From DASRWT01 sp963748485 (lineage in GTDB: Bacteria > Methylomirabilota > Methylomirabilia > Rokubacteriales > CSP1-6), in NCBI GenBank assembly GCA_963748485.1, contig CAVVJF010000009.1, forward strand, positions 372,001-436,000: a stretch of DNA of 64,000 bases, read 5' to 3'. The number at the start of each line of letters is the position of its first letter. Position 1 is the first letter of the stretch. The notes beneath the pieces were generated by a model. That model was given only the letters and a program-made list of their open reading frames with translations, had not been told where the DNA came from and made no database searches. Made by a program: the position numbers and the translations under genes. Of the stretch, positions 17,211-27,791 are shown piece after piece.

Positions 17211-18611
17211 TCAGGGATCCACCGGCGGGTGGCGCCGGTGCCAATCGGTGCGCGCCTGATAGGCGTGGGCCGCAGCGAGGACCGTGTTCTCCTCCCACGC
17301 GCGGCCCAGGAACTGCAAGCTCGTGGGCAGGCCGCGCTCCCCTACCCCGTTGGGGACGATCACCGCGGGTAGCCCGGCGCCGTTCCCCACCGCGCCCATG
17401 ATGTCGCGTGCGGTGCCCCGCGAGCCCGAGCGGAACTCCTGATCGATGGGCTGGGCCACGGTCGGCCGGCCGGGCGCGATCAGGACATCGAAGCGCGCGA
17501 GCACCCGGTCGGCCTCGCGCACCATCACCCCGCGGATGCGCATGGCCTTGACGTAGTCCTTGGCGAGGATGGCGTCGCGCGGGTAGGGCGTGTAGTGGTC
17601 CTCGGGCGCGGTCAGCCCCGCGATGCCGCCGCTCTCGATGAGGTCCTCGAAGGCGCTCGCGGCCTCGGCCTGGAGGATGATGCGCGTGGCGGCCTCCCAC
17701 GGTAGATCGGGCATGGCCGCCTCCTCCACCGTGCCCATCTCGCGCAACACCGCCAGCGATTGATCGAAGGCGGCGAGCATATCGGCGCTGCAGCCCTCGC
17801 GCGCGCCCGCGAGAATGCCGAAGCGGAAGGGCCGCCCGGGCGCGGATGCCTCGTACCGGTACGGGCGCGCGGCGGTGGTCGGATCGGCGGGATCCGCGCC
17901 GGCGATGGCGTCCAGCACGAGGCCACAGTCGTCGGCGGTGAGGGCGAGCGGGCCCAGCTTGTCGAGCGTCCAGCAGAGGGCCATCGCGCCGTGGCGGCTC
18001 ACCCGCCCGTACGTCGGCCGGAGCCCGCTCACGCCGCAGTTACCCGCGGGCCCCAGAATGGAGCCCCACGTCTCCGAGCCGATGGCATAGGGCACGAGGC
18101 CCGCGGAGACCGCCGCGCCCGATCCGGAAGACGAGCCGCCGCTCCACGCCTGGCCGCTCCAGGGCGTCGTGCACGGGCCGGTGAAGGACGCGTTGGGCTG
18201 CCGATATCCCATGCCGCCCGCCAGCTCGATCATGGCGAGCTTGGCGCAGAGCACGGCGCCGGCGGCCTCGAGCCGCCGGATCACGGTGGCGTCCTCGGCG
18301 AAGCGCTGATCCCGGTACGGCGCCGCGCCCCACGTGGTCGGGATGCCGGCGCCGGTGGCGAGGAGATCCTTGGCGCCGTACGGGATGCCGTGGAGGGGCC
18401 CGCGGTAGCGGCCGGCGGCGATCTCGGCCTCGGCGCGCCGCGCTTCGGCCAGCGCCCGCTCGCGCGTCACCGTCACCACCGCGTTGTAGCGCGGCCCGAG
18501 CTTCTCGAGCCGGCCGAGAAAGAGCTCAGCCAGATCTACCGGAGAGACGCGGCGCGCGCGGACCTCCTCGGCGAGGGCGCGCAGCGGCGAAAAGACGGGA
18601 TCGACGCTCAC
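17211..18611 (-). CDS. Amidase (amidase signature family)
   Basis: A 466-residue enzyme. The amidase signature is clear: catalytic Lys in IPYGAKDLLAT, the GGSSSGSGAAVSAGL loop and the Ser-Gly-rich region IGSETWGSILGPAG, giving the Ser-cis-Ser-Lys triad. The family hydrolyses amides, including biuret and allophanate-type compounds and amidated tRNA precursors. No GatB or GatC is nearby, and the partner is a small AtzG-like gene, so this is a catabolic amidase and not GatA. The small gene overlaps its start by 4 bases. Confidence 0.92.
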   Translation of the reverse strand: MSVDPVFSPLRALAEEVRARRVSPVDLAELFLGRLEKLGPRYNAVVTVTRERALAEARRAEAEIAAGRYRGPLHGIPYGAKDLLATGAGIPTTWGAAPYRDQRFAEDATVIRRLEAAGAVLCAKLAMIELAGGMGYRQPNASFTGPCTTPWSGQAWSGGSSSGSGAAVSAGLVPYAIGSETWGSILGPAGNCGVSGLRPTYGRVSRHGAMALCWTLDKLGPLALTADDCGLVLDAIAGADPADPTTAARPYRYEASAPGRPFRFGILAGAREGCSADMLAAFDQSLAVLREMGTVEEAAMPDLPWEAATRIILQAEAASAFEDLIESGGIAGLTAPEDHYTPYPRDAILAKDYVKAMRIRGVMVREADRVLARFDVLIAPGRPTVAQPIDQEFRSGSRGTARDIMGAVGNGAGLPAVIVPNGVGERGLPTSLQFLGRAWEENTVLAAAHAYQARTDWHRRHPPVDP

Positions 18612-18835
18612 GCCGACTCGTCCGCCCGATAGGGCCGGAAGGTCTGATACGGTTCGTCCGCGTTGGCGAGGCGGACGGCGCGGACAAGGCGCGCGGCGTC
18701 CACGGTGGCCTCGACGCCCTTGCGTACGCCCTCGAGCTGCGCCTCGTCGAGACGCGCGCCGTAGCGCGCCGTGACGATCGCGAAGAGCGCCGCGACCTCG
18801 GCGGCCGTCTCGTTGTCCGCTTCGCCGCTGGTCAT
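18608..18835 (-). CDS. Small amidase-partner protein (AtzG/DUF4089-like)
   Basis: A 75-residue helical protein encoded just before the amidase, overlapping it by 4 bases. Its end ANADEPYQTFRPYRADESA (with NADEP and F-x-P) resembles the small AtzG/DUF4089 proteins that fill the GatC-like role next to AtzE-type amidases. By analogy it may stabilise the amidase. The assignment rests on size, position and a short motif, so it is moderate. Confidence 0.65.
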   Translation of the reverse strand: MTSGEADNETAAEVAALFAIVTARYGARLDEAQLEGVRKGVEATVDAARLVRAVRLANADEPYQTFRPYRADESA

Positions 18836-18880
18836 CAGGTGTGCATACTATGGGCCTCCGGAGGCATTGTCCAGGCGTCC

Positions 18881-19687
18881 ATGCTCAGCATCGAGACCAT
18901 CGAGCATCCCGAGGATCCGCGGCTCGCGGACTATCGCGAGATTCGCGACGCCGAACGCCGCCGGCGCGACGGCACCTTCATCGCCGAGGGGCGCGAGGTG
19001 GTACGCCGGCTCCTGTCCGCGCGCCGCTACCGAGCGCGCTCGGCGCTGCTCACCCCGCCCGCGATGGAGGCGCTCGGCGAGCCCCTGGCCGCCGCGGGCG
19101 TCCCCATCTACCTCGTGCGTCAGGACATCGTGAAGGCCATCGTGGGGATCGAGTTCCACCACGGCTGCCTCGCTGTGGGCGAGCGCGGCGCCGAGCCCAC
19201 CACCGAGACCACGCTGGCGGAGGCGAGGGGCCGGACGCTGGTCGTGATGGAGGACCTGGGCGACGCCAGCAATGTGGGGGCGATCTTCCGCAATGCGCTG
19301 GCGCTGGGCGCGGGCGCGCTGATCCTCTCGCCCGGAACAGCCGACCCTCTCTATCGAAAAGCTATCCGCGTCTCCGCCGGGGCCGCGGTCGCACTACCCT
19401 TCGCGCGGCTGCCCGACTGGCCGCGGGACCTCAAGCGGCTGCGGGACGCGGGCTACACGCTGATCGCGCTCACACCGCGGGCGGAGGCGCGGAATATCCA
19501 ACTGCTGTCTCCGCCGGCGCGCGTGGCGCTGATGGTCGGCACCGAGGGACGCGGGCTCAGCGACGACGCGCTGGCCGCCGCCGATGTCCACGCGCGCATC
19601 CCCATGGCACCAGAGATGGACTCGCTCAACGTGGCCACCGCGGCGGCGGTGGCGCTCCACGCCTTGAGCCGAGCCATGCTCGCCTAG
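18881..19687 (+). CDS. TrmH/SpoU family RNA 2'-O-methyltransferase
   Basis: A 268-residue SPOUT methyltransferase. The N-terminal SpoU_sub_bind part has RRDGTFIAEGREVVRRLL. The three knotted motifs are present: DLGDASNVGAIFRNALALGA, ALMVGTEGRGLSDDAL and IPMAPEMDSLNVATAAAV. It should methylate a ribose in tRNA or 23S rRNA using SAM. I use the ATG at 18881, where family similarity begins; an in-frame ATG at 18839 would add 14 residues of no family character. Confidence 0.9.
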   Translation: MLSIETIEHPEDPRLADYREIRDAERRRRDGTFIAEGREVVRRLLSARRYRARSALLTPPAMEALGEPLAAAGVPIYLVRQDIVKAIVGIEFHHGCLAVGERGAEPTTETTLAEARGRTLVVMEDLGDASNVGAIFRNALALGAGALILSPGTADPLYRKAIRVSAGAAVALPFARLPDWPRDLKRLRDAGYTLIALTPRAEARNIQLLSPPARVALMVGTEGRGLSDDALAAADVHARIPMAPEMDSLNVATAAAVALHALSRAMLA

Positions 19688-19696
19688 GAGGGCGAT

Positions 19697-20089
19697 ATGG
19701 CCGCGCCGGGTCGCAGAATCGCGGGGGTACCGTCGAGGATCTTCGACGCGGGCGAGGTGATCTTCCGGCAGGGGGACACCGGCCCGCGAGAGGCCTACCT
19801 GGTGCACCAAGGCAGGGTCGAGGTACGACGTCGCATCCTCGACCAGGACCGAGTGCTCCGGCTTCTCGGGAAGGGAGAACTACTCGGCGAAGTCGCCTTG
19901 TTCGGCGACGTCCCGCACTCGGCCACCGCGGTAGCCCTCGAGCGCGCGGTCCTGCTCGTCGTCGCGGCTGAGCGTCTCGAGAGCCTCATTCGCGCCAGCC
20001 CAGACTTGGCCCTGGCCATCATCCGCCAGCTTGCACAAATGGCCTCGACGGAGCGCAGCCGACCCAGGCCCCGAGGCGGGCGACGCTAG
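19697..20089 (+). CDS. Stand-alone cyclic nucleotide-binding (CNMP) domain protein
   Basis: A 130-residue protein made only of a CRP-type beta-barrel with no DNA-binding domain. Residues 15-40 carry IFDAGEVIFRQGDTG, and the phosphate-binding cassette is LLGEVALFGDVPHSATAVA (residues 62-80). Glu65 is kept, but the arginine that normally binds the cyclic phosphate is His74. It may bind a nucleotide weakly, bind another ligand, or act as a regulatory subunit. It lies nine bases after the TrmH gene. Its stop shares a CTAG with the convergent DinB gene. Confidence 0.82.
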   Translation: MAAPGRRIAGVPSRIFDAGEVIFRQGDTGPREAYLVHQGRVEVRRRILDQDRVLRLLGKGELLGEVALFGDVPHSATAVALERAVLLVVAAERLESLIRASPDLALAIIRQLAQMASTERSRPRPRGGRR

Positions 20090-20625
20090 ACGCCGGCCGC
20101 GGTGGGCGCGCCCACGAGGGTGCGCGCCAGCTCCATCTCCCCGAAGTGCGTCATGCCGTGCGTGAGGCACACCGTGCCGAGCGCGACGATGGCCGGCATC
20201 TCCCCGAGCGGCTTCACCGTGATGACCTTGCCGAGTGCCGCGTCGCGGTCGGGCCGCGCGAGAAACTCGTCCGTGCTCGCCCACACCTTCGCCTGGTAGT
20301 CACGGAAGAGGGCGAGGTCCTTGATCCGGAGCGCCTGCGCCTCCGCGGTGGACATGCCCGTCCCCTGCGCCACCGGCGGGAGCCCGAGCTTCTCCGCGTA
20401 GCCGCCCTCGCCCCACACGGTCGGGCGCCGGTCCTGGAGGAGATAGCGCACCACGTTGTCCTCCGTTCGCGCGTAGTGCCAGAGGCCGAACGCGATCGTG
20501 TTGGCCTTGGGATGGCCCGCCGGAACGGCGTGCAGCTGCTCGGGGGTGAGGTCGGCGAGGGCCTTGTCGAGCGAGGCGTGGAGACGCTTGAGACCGAGCT
20601 GGATGAACTCGACGGCGCTGAGCAT
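20086..20625 (-). CDS. DinB-like family protein
   Basis: A 179-residue four-helix-bundle protein of the DinB/YfiT-like superfamily. The start LSAVEFIQLGLKRLHASLDK and the helix NTIAFGLWHYARTEDNV carry the first metal His. LTHGMTHFGEMELARTL near the C-terminus carries the other two His residues of the H-x3-H pattern. Members are thiol- or metal-dependent transferases and hydrolases. The function here is unknown. Confidence 0.8.
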   Translation of the reverse strand: MLSAVEFIQLGLKRLHASLDKALADLTPEQLHAVPAGHPKANTIAFGLWHYARTEDNVVRYLLQDRRPTVWGEGGYAEKLGLPPVAQGTGMSTAEAQALRIKDLALFRDYQAKVWASTDEFLARPDRDAALGKVITVKPLGEMPAIVALGTVCLTHGMTHFGEMELARTLVGAPTAAGV

Positions 20626-20688
20626 GGGGGCCCCCTCCCGGTGGGCGCGGCCATGATAGCCTAGCCGGGCTCGACGAAAGGAGACTCC

Positions 20689-21729
20689 ATGCGGATCGGC
20701 ATCATCGGGGCGGGCGCGATCGGATGTGTGGTGGGCGGGCTACTCGCGAAGGCGGGCGAGGACGTGACCCTGGTGGATCAGTGGCCCGAGCACGTGGAAA
20801 CCATTCGAGCCAAGGGGCTTCGTCTGTCGGGCACCTGCGGGGATCAAGTGGTGCCGGTGCGCGCGCTCCACATCCACGAGCTGCAGCGTATGGACGCAAA
20901 CTTCGAGGCCGTCTTTATCGCGGTGAAATCATACGACACTGAGTGGGCCACCGCGATGGGCGTGGCCTACCTCAAGCCCGACGGCGTGGTGGTGGACTTC
21001 CAGAACGGCATCAACGACCACCGCGTGGCCGCGGTGGCGGGCCGCGAGCGCACGCTCGGCTGCGTCATTCTGATCAGCGCCGGCATGTACGAGCCCGGCC
21101 ACGCGATCCGTACCGATGCCGGCAAGTCCGCCTTCAAAATCGGCGAGCACGACGGCACGATCACGCCGCGCGCGCAGCGGCTGGCGCAGATGCTCTCCGC
21201 GGTCGCGCCGGCGGAGGCCACCGCCAACCTCTGGGGCGAGCGGTGGTCGAAGCTGGCGCTCAACTGCATGGTCAATCCGGTTTCGGCGCTGTCCGGGCTG
21301 GGCACCGCCGAGGTGCGACTGGATCCCGCGGCGCGCCGGCTTTCGGTCTTCCTGGGCGCCGAGGCGATCGCGGTGGGCCGCGCGGCCGGCTTCGAGGTGG
21401 AGCCCATCTGGGGCATCGCCACCCAGCGGTTCGTGGACGCGGCCGCGGGGAAGGGTCTCTCCGAGGTCGAGGCCGCGGTGTCGGCGGACGCGGCCAGCCG
21501 CCGCGGCGGGCGCCCCTCGATGCTGCAGGACGTGATGCGCGGGCGGCGCACGGAAGTCGAGCATCTCAACGGCTACGTGGCGAACGAGGGCCAGCGCCTC
21601 GGCGTCCCCGCCCCGCTCAACGCGGCGGTCGTGGACGTGTTCCGCTCTCACGGGGCCACCGTGAAGCCGGACCCGGGGCACCTCGAGCCGCTCTACCGGC
21701 TAATCCCCGGCGGCGTGCCGCGCGCATGA
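20689..21729 (+). CDS. Ketopantoate reductase-like dehydrogenase (ApbA/PanE superfamily)
   Basis: A 346-residue NAD(P)-dependent dehydrogenase with the Rossmann loop GIIGAGAIGCVVGGLL at residues 3-18, the conserved Lys in VFIAVKSYDTEWA, and the C-terminal ApbA domain with ANLWGERWSKLALNCMVNP. It is longer than typical PanE (about 300 residues) and sits in a catabolic context, so it probably reduces or oxidises a hydroxy acid other than pantoate. Its stop overlaps the start of the enolase-superfamily gene (ATGA). A paralogue with the same NLWGERW block lies at 62.5 kb. Confidence 0.85.
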   Translation: MRIGIIGAGAIGCVVGGLLAKAGEDVTLVDQWPEHVETIRAKGLRLSGTCGDQVVPVRALHIHELQRMDANFEAVFIAVKSYDTEWATAMGVAYLKPDGVVVDFQNGINDHRVAAVAGRERTLGCVILISAGMYEPGHAIRTDAGKSAFKIGEHDGTITPRAQRLAQMLSAVAPAEATANLWGERWSKLALNCMVNPVSALSGLGTAEVRLDPAARRLSVFLGAEAIAVGRAAGFEVEPIWGIATQRFVDAAAGKGLSEVEAAVSADAASRRGGRPSMLQDVMRGRRTEVEHLNGYVANEGQRLGVPAPLNAAVVDVFRSHGATVKPDPGHLEPLYRLIPGGVPRA

Positions 21730-22901
21730 AGATCGCCGCGATCGAGACGCTCCACGCCGACGGCGGCTGGCGCAACTTCGACTTCGTGAAGCTGACCACG
21801 GACACCGGCATCGTCGGCTGGAGCGAGTACAACGAGAACTTCGGCGGGCCTGGCGGCGTCACCGGCATGATCGAGCAGCTCGCCTCGTCGCTTCTCGGCA
21901 AGGACGCGCGGGCGTTCGAGGCGCACGTCACTCTCATGTACGCGCTGCGACGCCAGGCCACCGGCGGCGTCGTGCAGCAGGCCATCGGCGCCATCGAGAA
22001 CACGCTGCTCGACGCCAAGGCCCGCGGTCTCGGCATCCCCGTGTACGAGCTGCTCGGCGGGCCCGTGCGCGAGCGTATCCGTCTCTACTGGTCGCACTGC
22101 GCGACGTATCGGGTGAGCCGCGCCAAGGAGATGGAGCTGCCGCCCGTGCGCACGCTCGACGACATCGTGAAGGTCGGCAAGGAAGTGGTCGCCAAGGGCT
22201 ATTCCGCCCTCAAGACAAACGTGTTGCTGCTCGGCGATCGCGCCACCGCGCACGTGCCCGGCTTCGCCCGCGGGGCCGGCTTTCCCGAGCTCAACGCCGA
22301 CCGCCATGTCGTCCGCGCCATCCGCGATCAGCTGGCGGCCTTCCGCGAGGGCGCCGGACCGGACATGGACATTCTGGTGGATCTCAACTTCAACTACCGG
22401 ACGGAGGGCTTCCTCACCATGGCGCGCGCCATGGAGCCCTTCGATCTCTTCTGGGTGGAGATGGACACGCGGGACGCCAAGGCCCTGCACTACATCCGCA
22501 CCCAGACCAAGATCCCGGTGGCCTCCTGCGAGTGCCTGTTCGGCCGGCGCGACTACCGGCCCTTCTTTGAGCAGCAGTCGGTGGACGTGGCCATCGTGGA
22601 CACGCCCTGGAACGGCGTGGCCGAGGGGCTCAAGATCGCGACCATGGCCGAGGCCTACGAGGTGAACGTGGCCCCGCACAACTTCTACGGCCACCTCGCC
22701 ACCATGATGAACGCGCACTGGAGCGCGGTGGTGCCAAACCTCCGCATCATGGAGATCGATCCCGATGTGGTGCCCTGGTACCACGACCTCGTGACGGTCA
22801 AGCCCGATATCAAGGACGGCTACCTCACCATCCCCCGCGGCCCCGGCTGGGGCACCGAGGTCAACGAAGCCGCGGTACGCGCCCACCCCGCCCGCCCCTG
22901 A
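21726..22901 (+). CDS. Mandelate racemase / muconate lactonizing enzyme family protein
   Basis: A 391-residue enolase-superfamily enzyme. The N-terminal capping domain begins MKIAAIETLHADGGW. The barrel carries the Lys strand YSALKTN, metal ligands in ILVDLNFNY and LFWVEMDT, a third acidic position in SCECLFG, and the barrel-end His in VAPHNFYGH. Members dehydrate sugar acids or racemise hydroxy acids. Coupling to a ketopantoate-reductase-like gene suggests a two-step route, perhaps for an aldonic or hydroxy acid. The subfamily and substrate are not fixed. Confidence 0.88.
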   Translation: MKIAAIETLHADGGWRNFDFVKLTTDTGIVGWSEYNENFGGPGGVTGMIEQLASSLLGKDARAFEAHVTLMYALRRQATGGVVQQAIGAIENTLLDAKARGLGIPVYELLGGPVRERIRLYWSHCATYRVSRAKEMELPPVRTLDDIVKVGKEVVAKGYSALKTNVLLLGDRATAHVPGFARGAGFPELNADRHVVRAIRDQLAAFREGAGPDMDILVDLNFNYRTEGFLTMARAMEPFDLFWVEMDTRDAKALHYIRTQTKIPVASCECLFGRRDYRPFFEQQSVDVAIVDTPWNGVAEGLKIATMAEAYEVNVAPHNFYGHLATMMNAHWSAVVPNLRIMEIDPDVVPWYHDLVTVKPDIKDGYLTIPRGPGWGTEVNEAAVRAHPARP

Positions 22902-22911
22902 TCCCTCTCGT

Positions 22912-22936
22912 CCCTCTCCCCCACAGGGGGAGAGGG
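22912..22936. repeat. GC hairpin of the CCCTCTCCCC/GGGGAGAGGG family (copy 1)
   Basis: A perfect 11-base stem (CCCTCTCCCCC, three-base loop, GGGGGAGAGGG) lies between the enolase-superfamily gene and glnS, followed by GCAGGGTGAGG. The same stem core recurs at 24.7 and 33.5 kb. It may act as a terminator or transcript stabiliser for the upstream pair; as a family it looks like a dispersed palindromic repeat. Confidence 0.6.
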
Positions 22937-22983
22937 CAGGGTGAGGAGGCGGCGATGCTACTATTCGGCGTGAGGACTGCACG

Positions 22984-24690
<1,707 letters not shown>

Positions 24691-24692
24691 GT

Positions 24693-24746
24693 TCACCCCT
24701 CACTCAACCCTCTCCCCCTCAGGGGAGAGGGTTGAGTGAGGGGGTG
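24693..24746. terminator. Bidirectional terminator-like hairpin, 25-bp perfect stem (repeat copy 2)
   Basis: Bases 24693-24717 and 24722-24746 are perfect reverse complements with a 4-base loop (CTCA). The hairpin sits exactly between the convergent stops of glnS (24690) and the Liv binding protein (24751). It contains the CCCTCTCCCC/GGGGAGAGGG core of the other copies but has a much longer stem. There is no T-run, so intrinsic termination would rest on the stem alone; an RNA-stabilising role is also possible. Confidence 0.75.
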
Positions 24747-24750
24747 AGGA

Positions 24751-25926
24751 CTAGAAGCCGAGCGGGTCGGTCAGGCGCACCCAGCGCCCGCCCTTGACCT
24801 GGGCCAGGAACGAGGAGCTCGCGCCCTGGTGCTTGTCGGGGCCGAAGCTGGCCTCCGGTCCGCCGAAGATGTCCTTATAACTCTTGATCGACTCCAGCGC
24901 CTTCACGAAGTTGTCGGTGGTCAGCTCGGGCCCGGTCTTCTCGATAGCGGTCACGGTGAGATCCGCGGCCACGTGCCCGTAGATCGCGCCGATGTTGGGC
25001 TCGACCTTGTAGCGCTCCTTGTACCGATCGAACCAGGCCTGCGCCTGGGACGAGAGCGTGTCGCGGTACGGCATCGCGGTCAGACCCATGGCGTAGAAGC
25101 CCTCGGTCACCCCACCCTGGGCCGCGGCCACAAACAGATCGTAGGACGCTGCGGAGCCAAGGAAGTCCACGTCCGTCCAACCGATCTTGCGCGCGGTGGC
25201 GTACGGCACGATGGAGTCGCGCACGATGGTCCCCAGCACCACCAGATCGCAACCCGCACCCTTTAGCTTGGTGATCTGGGGGCTGAAGTCCTGGTCGGTC
25301 GGCTTGTGGGCAGTGCTCTCCACGATCTTGAGCTTCATCCTCTCCGCCTGGATCTGCACGCCGTCGAGCACTTCCTTGCCGAAGTCGGTGTCCTGGTACA
25401 TCACGCAGAGGGCCTTCTTGCCCTTCTTCGTCACGAAGTAGTTGATGCCCGCGCGGACCTGGTCCACGTAACTGGCCGCCCCGTAGAACTTCAGCTTGTG
25501 GAAGGGCTCGTACATCGAGCGGGCGGCAGAGAGCGGGAAGAGGTTGAGCACGCCCGCGTCGAACTGGTCCTTGAACAGCGCGTTGTTCATCGGGGTGCCG
25601 AGGCCGCCCACGATGCCGAAGACCCGGTCGCGGTTGAAGAGCTTGGCGCCGGCCTGCACCGCCCGCGGCACCTGGTACTGCGTGTCCTCGACGATCAACT
25701 TGATCTTCCGGCCGTGGATGCCCCCGGCCTCGTTGGCCTCGTCGAAGCGCATCTTCACCGCGTTCGACGACGAGACGCCGTAGGTGGCGGCGGGACCGGA
25801 AAGGTCGGTGTGCATGCCGAGCACGATCTCGGTCTTGGTGACCCCCCGCGTCTCCTTCTGGGCGGTCGCTACGCCCGCGACCGCCACCGTGGCGGCCAAT
25901 ACGCTCACTGCCAGTAGTCGCTTCAT
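24751..25926 (-). CDS. Branched-chain amino acid-type ABC transporter substrate-binding protein
   Basis: A 391-residue periplasmic binding protein with a signal peptide (LLAVSVLAATVAVAGVATA) and the type I fold of Liv/Leu-binding proteins: IVLGMHTDLSGPAATYG at the start of the mature domain and FGIVGGLGTPMNNAL. Its ATG at 25926 has a GGAG upstream and overlaps the stop of the acyl-CoA ligase gene by 4 bases. It is the last gene of the livHMGF-ligase-SBP operon. Ligands of this group include amino acids, aromatic acids and amides; the ligand cannot be read here. Confidence 0.9.
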   Translation of the reverse strand: MKRLLAVSVLAATVAVAGVATAQKETRGVTKTEIVLGMHTDLSGPAATYGVSSSNAVKMRFDEANEAGGIHGRKIKLIVEDTQYQVPRAVQAGAKLFNRDRVFGIVGGLGTPMNNALFKDQFDAGVLNLFPLSAARSMYEPFHKLKFYGAASYVDQVRAGINYFVTKKGKKALCVMYQDTDFGKEVLDGVQIQAERMKLKIVESTAHKPTDQDFSPQITKLKGAGCDLVVLGTIVRDSIVPYATARKIGWTDVDFLGSAASYDLFVAAAQGGVTEGFYAMGLTAMPYRDTLSSQAQAWFDRYKERYKVEPNIGAIYGHVAADLTVTAIEKTGPELTTDNFVKALESIKSYKDIFGGPEASFGPDKHQGASSSFLAQVKGGRWVRLTDPLGF

Positions 25927-27791
25927 GCCTCGCTCCTTTCGTACATGCCGTCGATCAGATCCTTGTACTTCACGTTGACGTACGCGCGCTTCAGCTTCAT
26001 GGTGGGCGTCAGCTCTTCGTCCTCCGGGGTCAGGAGCTGCTCGATGAGCCGGAACGTCTTGACGGTCTCTACTCGGGCGAGCTGCCGGTTGACTCGCTCG
26101 ATCTCGCCCCGGATGAGCTCTTGCACCTCCGGGGCCCGGCACAGCGACGCGAAGTTGCTGAAGGGGACGTTCCGCTCCTGGGCGTACTGGGCCACCGTCT
26201 CGTGGTCGATCATGACCAGGCAGGAGAGGAACTTCCGTCGGTCGCCGATCACCACCGCGTCGGAGATGTAGGGCGAGAATTTCAGCTGGTTCTCGATCTC
26301 GGACGGCGTCACGTTCTTGCCGCCCGCGGTGATGATGATGTCCTTCATGCGGTCGGTGATGCGCACGAAGCCGTCAGCGTCGATGGTGCCGACGTCACCG
26401 GTGTGGAGCCACCCGTCCACGATGGTCTCGGCGGTCTTCTCCGGCTTGCCGTAGTACCCCATGAAGACGTGCGGGCCCTTGAGGAGGATCTCGCCGTGGG
26501 GCGACAGGCGCACCTCCGTGCCCGGCCGGACCACGCCCACCGATCCGAGCTTCGTCCGGTCGGGCGGCATCGCGGTGGCGAGGCCCGTGTTCTCGGTCTG
26601 CCCGTAGACCTCGATCATGTTGATGCCGAGCGCGAGATACCACCGGATCAGATCGGGAGCGATGGGGGCCGCGCCGGTAGCGGCGCCCCGCGCGTGATGG
26701 AGGCCGATGGAGCGCTTGACGTTGTCGAGCACCAGGAAATCGGCCACGCGGAACGCCAGTCGCTGCCAGAGCGAGGGCTTCCGCCCGGCGATCCTGCGAT
26801 CGGCGATGGCAAAGCCCACCCGCAGGGCGAGCCCGTAGGTGGTGCGCCCGAGCCAGGTGGCGTCACGCATGCGCAGGGCGACCCCGGAGTAGAACTTCTC
26901 CCAGATGCGCGGCACCGCGAAGAACAGCGCAGGCGCGACCTCACGGATGTTCTCGGAAACCGTGTCGATGCTTTCCGCGAAGTTCACCGTCGAGCCCGTG
27001 TGGAGGGGGTTGAACACGGTGAAGGTGCGCTCCGCGACGTGGCAGAGGGGCAGGAACGAGAGCTGCTGATCCCCCTCCCCCAGCCGGGTGACGAAGTCCG
27101 CGTAGGCGAGCTGGAACAGGATGTTCCGGTGGCTCAGCATGGCGCCCTTGGGCGGCCCGGTGGTGCCCGAGGTGTACACGAGGATGGCCAGGTCCTCGGG
27201 CTGGGCGATGTCGACCATCTGATCGAAGCCGCCTGGGTGTTCCCGATCGTACCGCTCGCCCAGGGCGAGCAGCGCCTCGAACGACATGACCTGCTCGTCG
27301 CGGAAGGCGTGGAGCCCTTCCATGTCGTACACGATGATCTTCACCAGCGCCGGGCAGCGGGCGCGCACCTCCAGGAGCTTGTCGAGCTGCTCCTCGTTCT
27401 CGGCGAACACGAAGCGCGTGCCGCTGTCGCTGACGATGTACTCGACCTGCTTGGCAGAGTCGGTGGTGTAGATGCCGTTGGGCACGCCGGCCACCGACAT
27501 GATGCCGAGATCGGTGTAGAGCCACTCCGGCATGTTGTCGGCGATGATGGACACGACGTCGCGCGGCCGGAGGCCCAGCGCCACCAGCCCGAGCCCTACC
27601 TGCTTGGCCCGCTCCCCGTATTCGCGCCAGGAGATGCCCCGCCAGATCCCAAGCTGCTTCTCCCGCATCGCCACCCGGTCGCCGCGCTCTCGCACCACGT
27701 GTCGGAACAGCCGCGGCAGGGTGTCCTGCCCATGGACGAGGGCGGGCGTCGCGGGAGCGGCGGCCCGGCCGGGCTCGGTGATCAGCGCCAT
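25923..27791 (-). CDS. Long-chain fatty acid-CoA ligase-type AMP-binding enzyme
   Basis: A 622-residue adenylate-forming enzyme. The ATP-binding P-loop is ILVYTSGTTGPPKGAMLSH, motif A5 is EVYGQTENTGLA, the hinge is TGDVGTIDADGFVRITDR, and the catalytic Lys-loop region is DIIITAGGKNVTPSEIENQL. It should activate a carboxylic acid to its acyl-CoA. I start at the ATG at 27791, which follows a GGAAGAGGAAG stretch and begins just inside the end of the LivF gene. Its place in the Liv operon suggests activation of the imported acid. Confidence 0.93.
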   Translation of the reverse strand: MALITEPGRAAAPATPALVHGQDTLPRLFRHVVRERGDRVAMREKQLGIWRGISWREYGERAKQVGLGLVALGLRPRDVVSIIADNMPEWLYTDLGIMSVAGVPNGIYTTDSAKQVEYIVSDSGTRFVFAENEEQLDKLLEVRARCPALVKIIVYDMEGLHAFRDEQVMSFEALLALGERYDREHPGGFDQMVDIAQPEDLAILVYTSGTTGPPKGAMLSHRNILFQLAYADFVTRLGEGDQQLSFLPLCHVAERTFTVFNPLHTGSTVNFAESIDTVSENIREVAPALFFAVPRIWEKFYSGVALRMRDATWLGRTTYGLALRVGFAIADRRIAGRKPSLWQRLAFRVADFLVLDNVKRSIGLHHARGAATGAAPIAPDLIRWYLALGINMIEVYGQTENTGLATAMPPDRTKLGSVGVVRPGTEVRLSPHGEILLKGPHVFMGYYGKPEKTAETIVDGWLHTGDVGTIDADGFVRITDRMKDIIITAGGKNVTPSEIENQLKFSPYISDAVVIGDRRKFLSCLVMIDHETVAQYAQERNVPFSNFASLCRAPEVQELIRGEIERVNRQLARVETVKTFRLIEQLLTPEDEELTPTMKLKRAYVNVKYKDLIDGMYERSEA

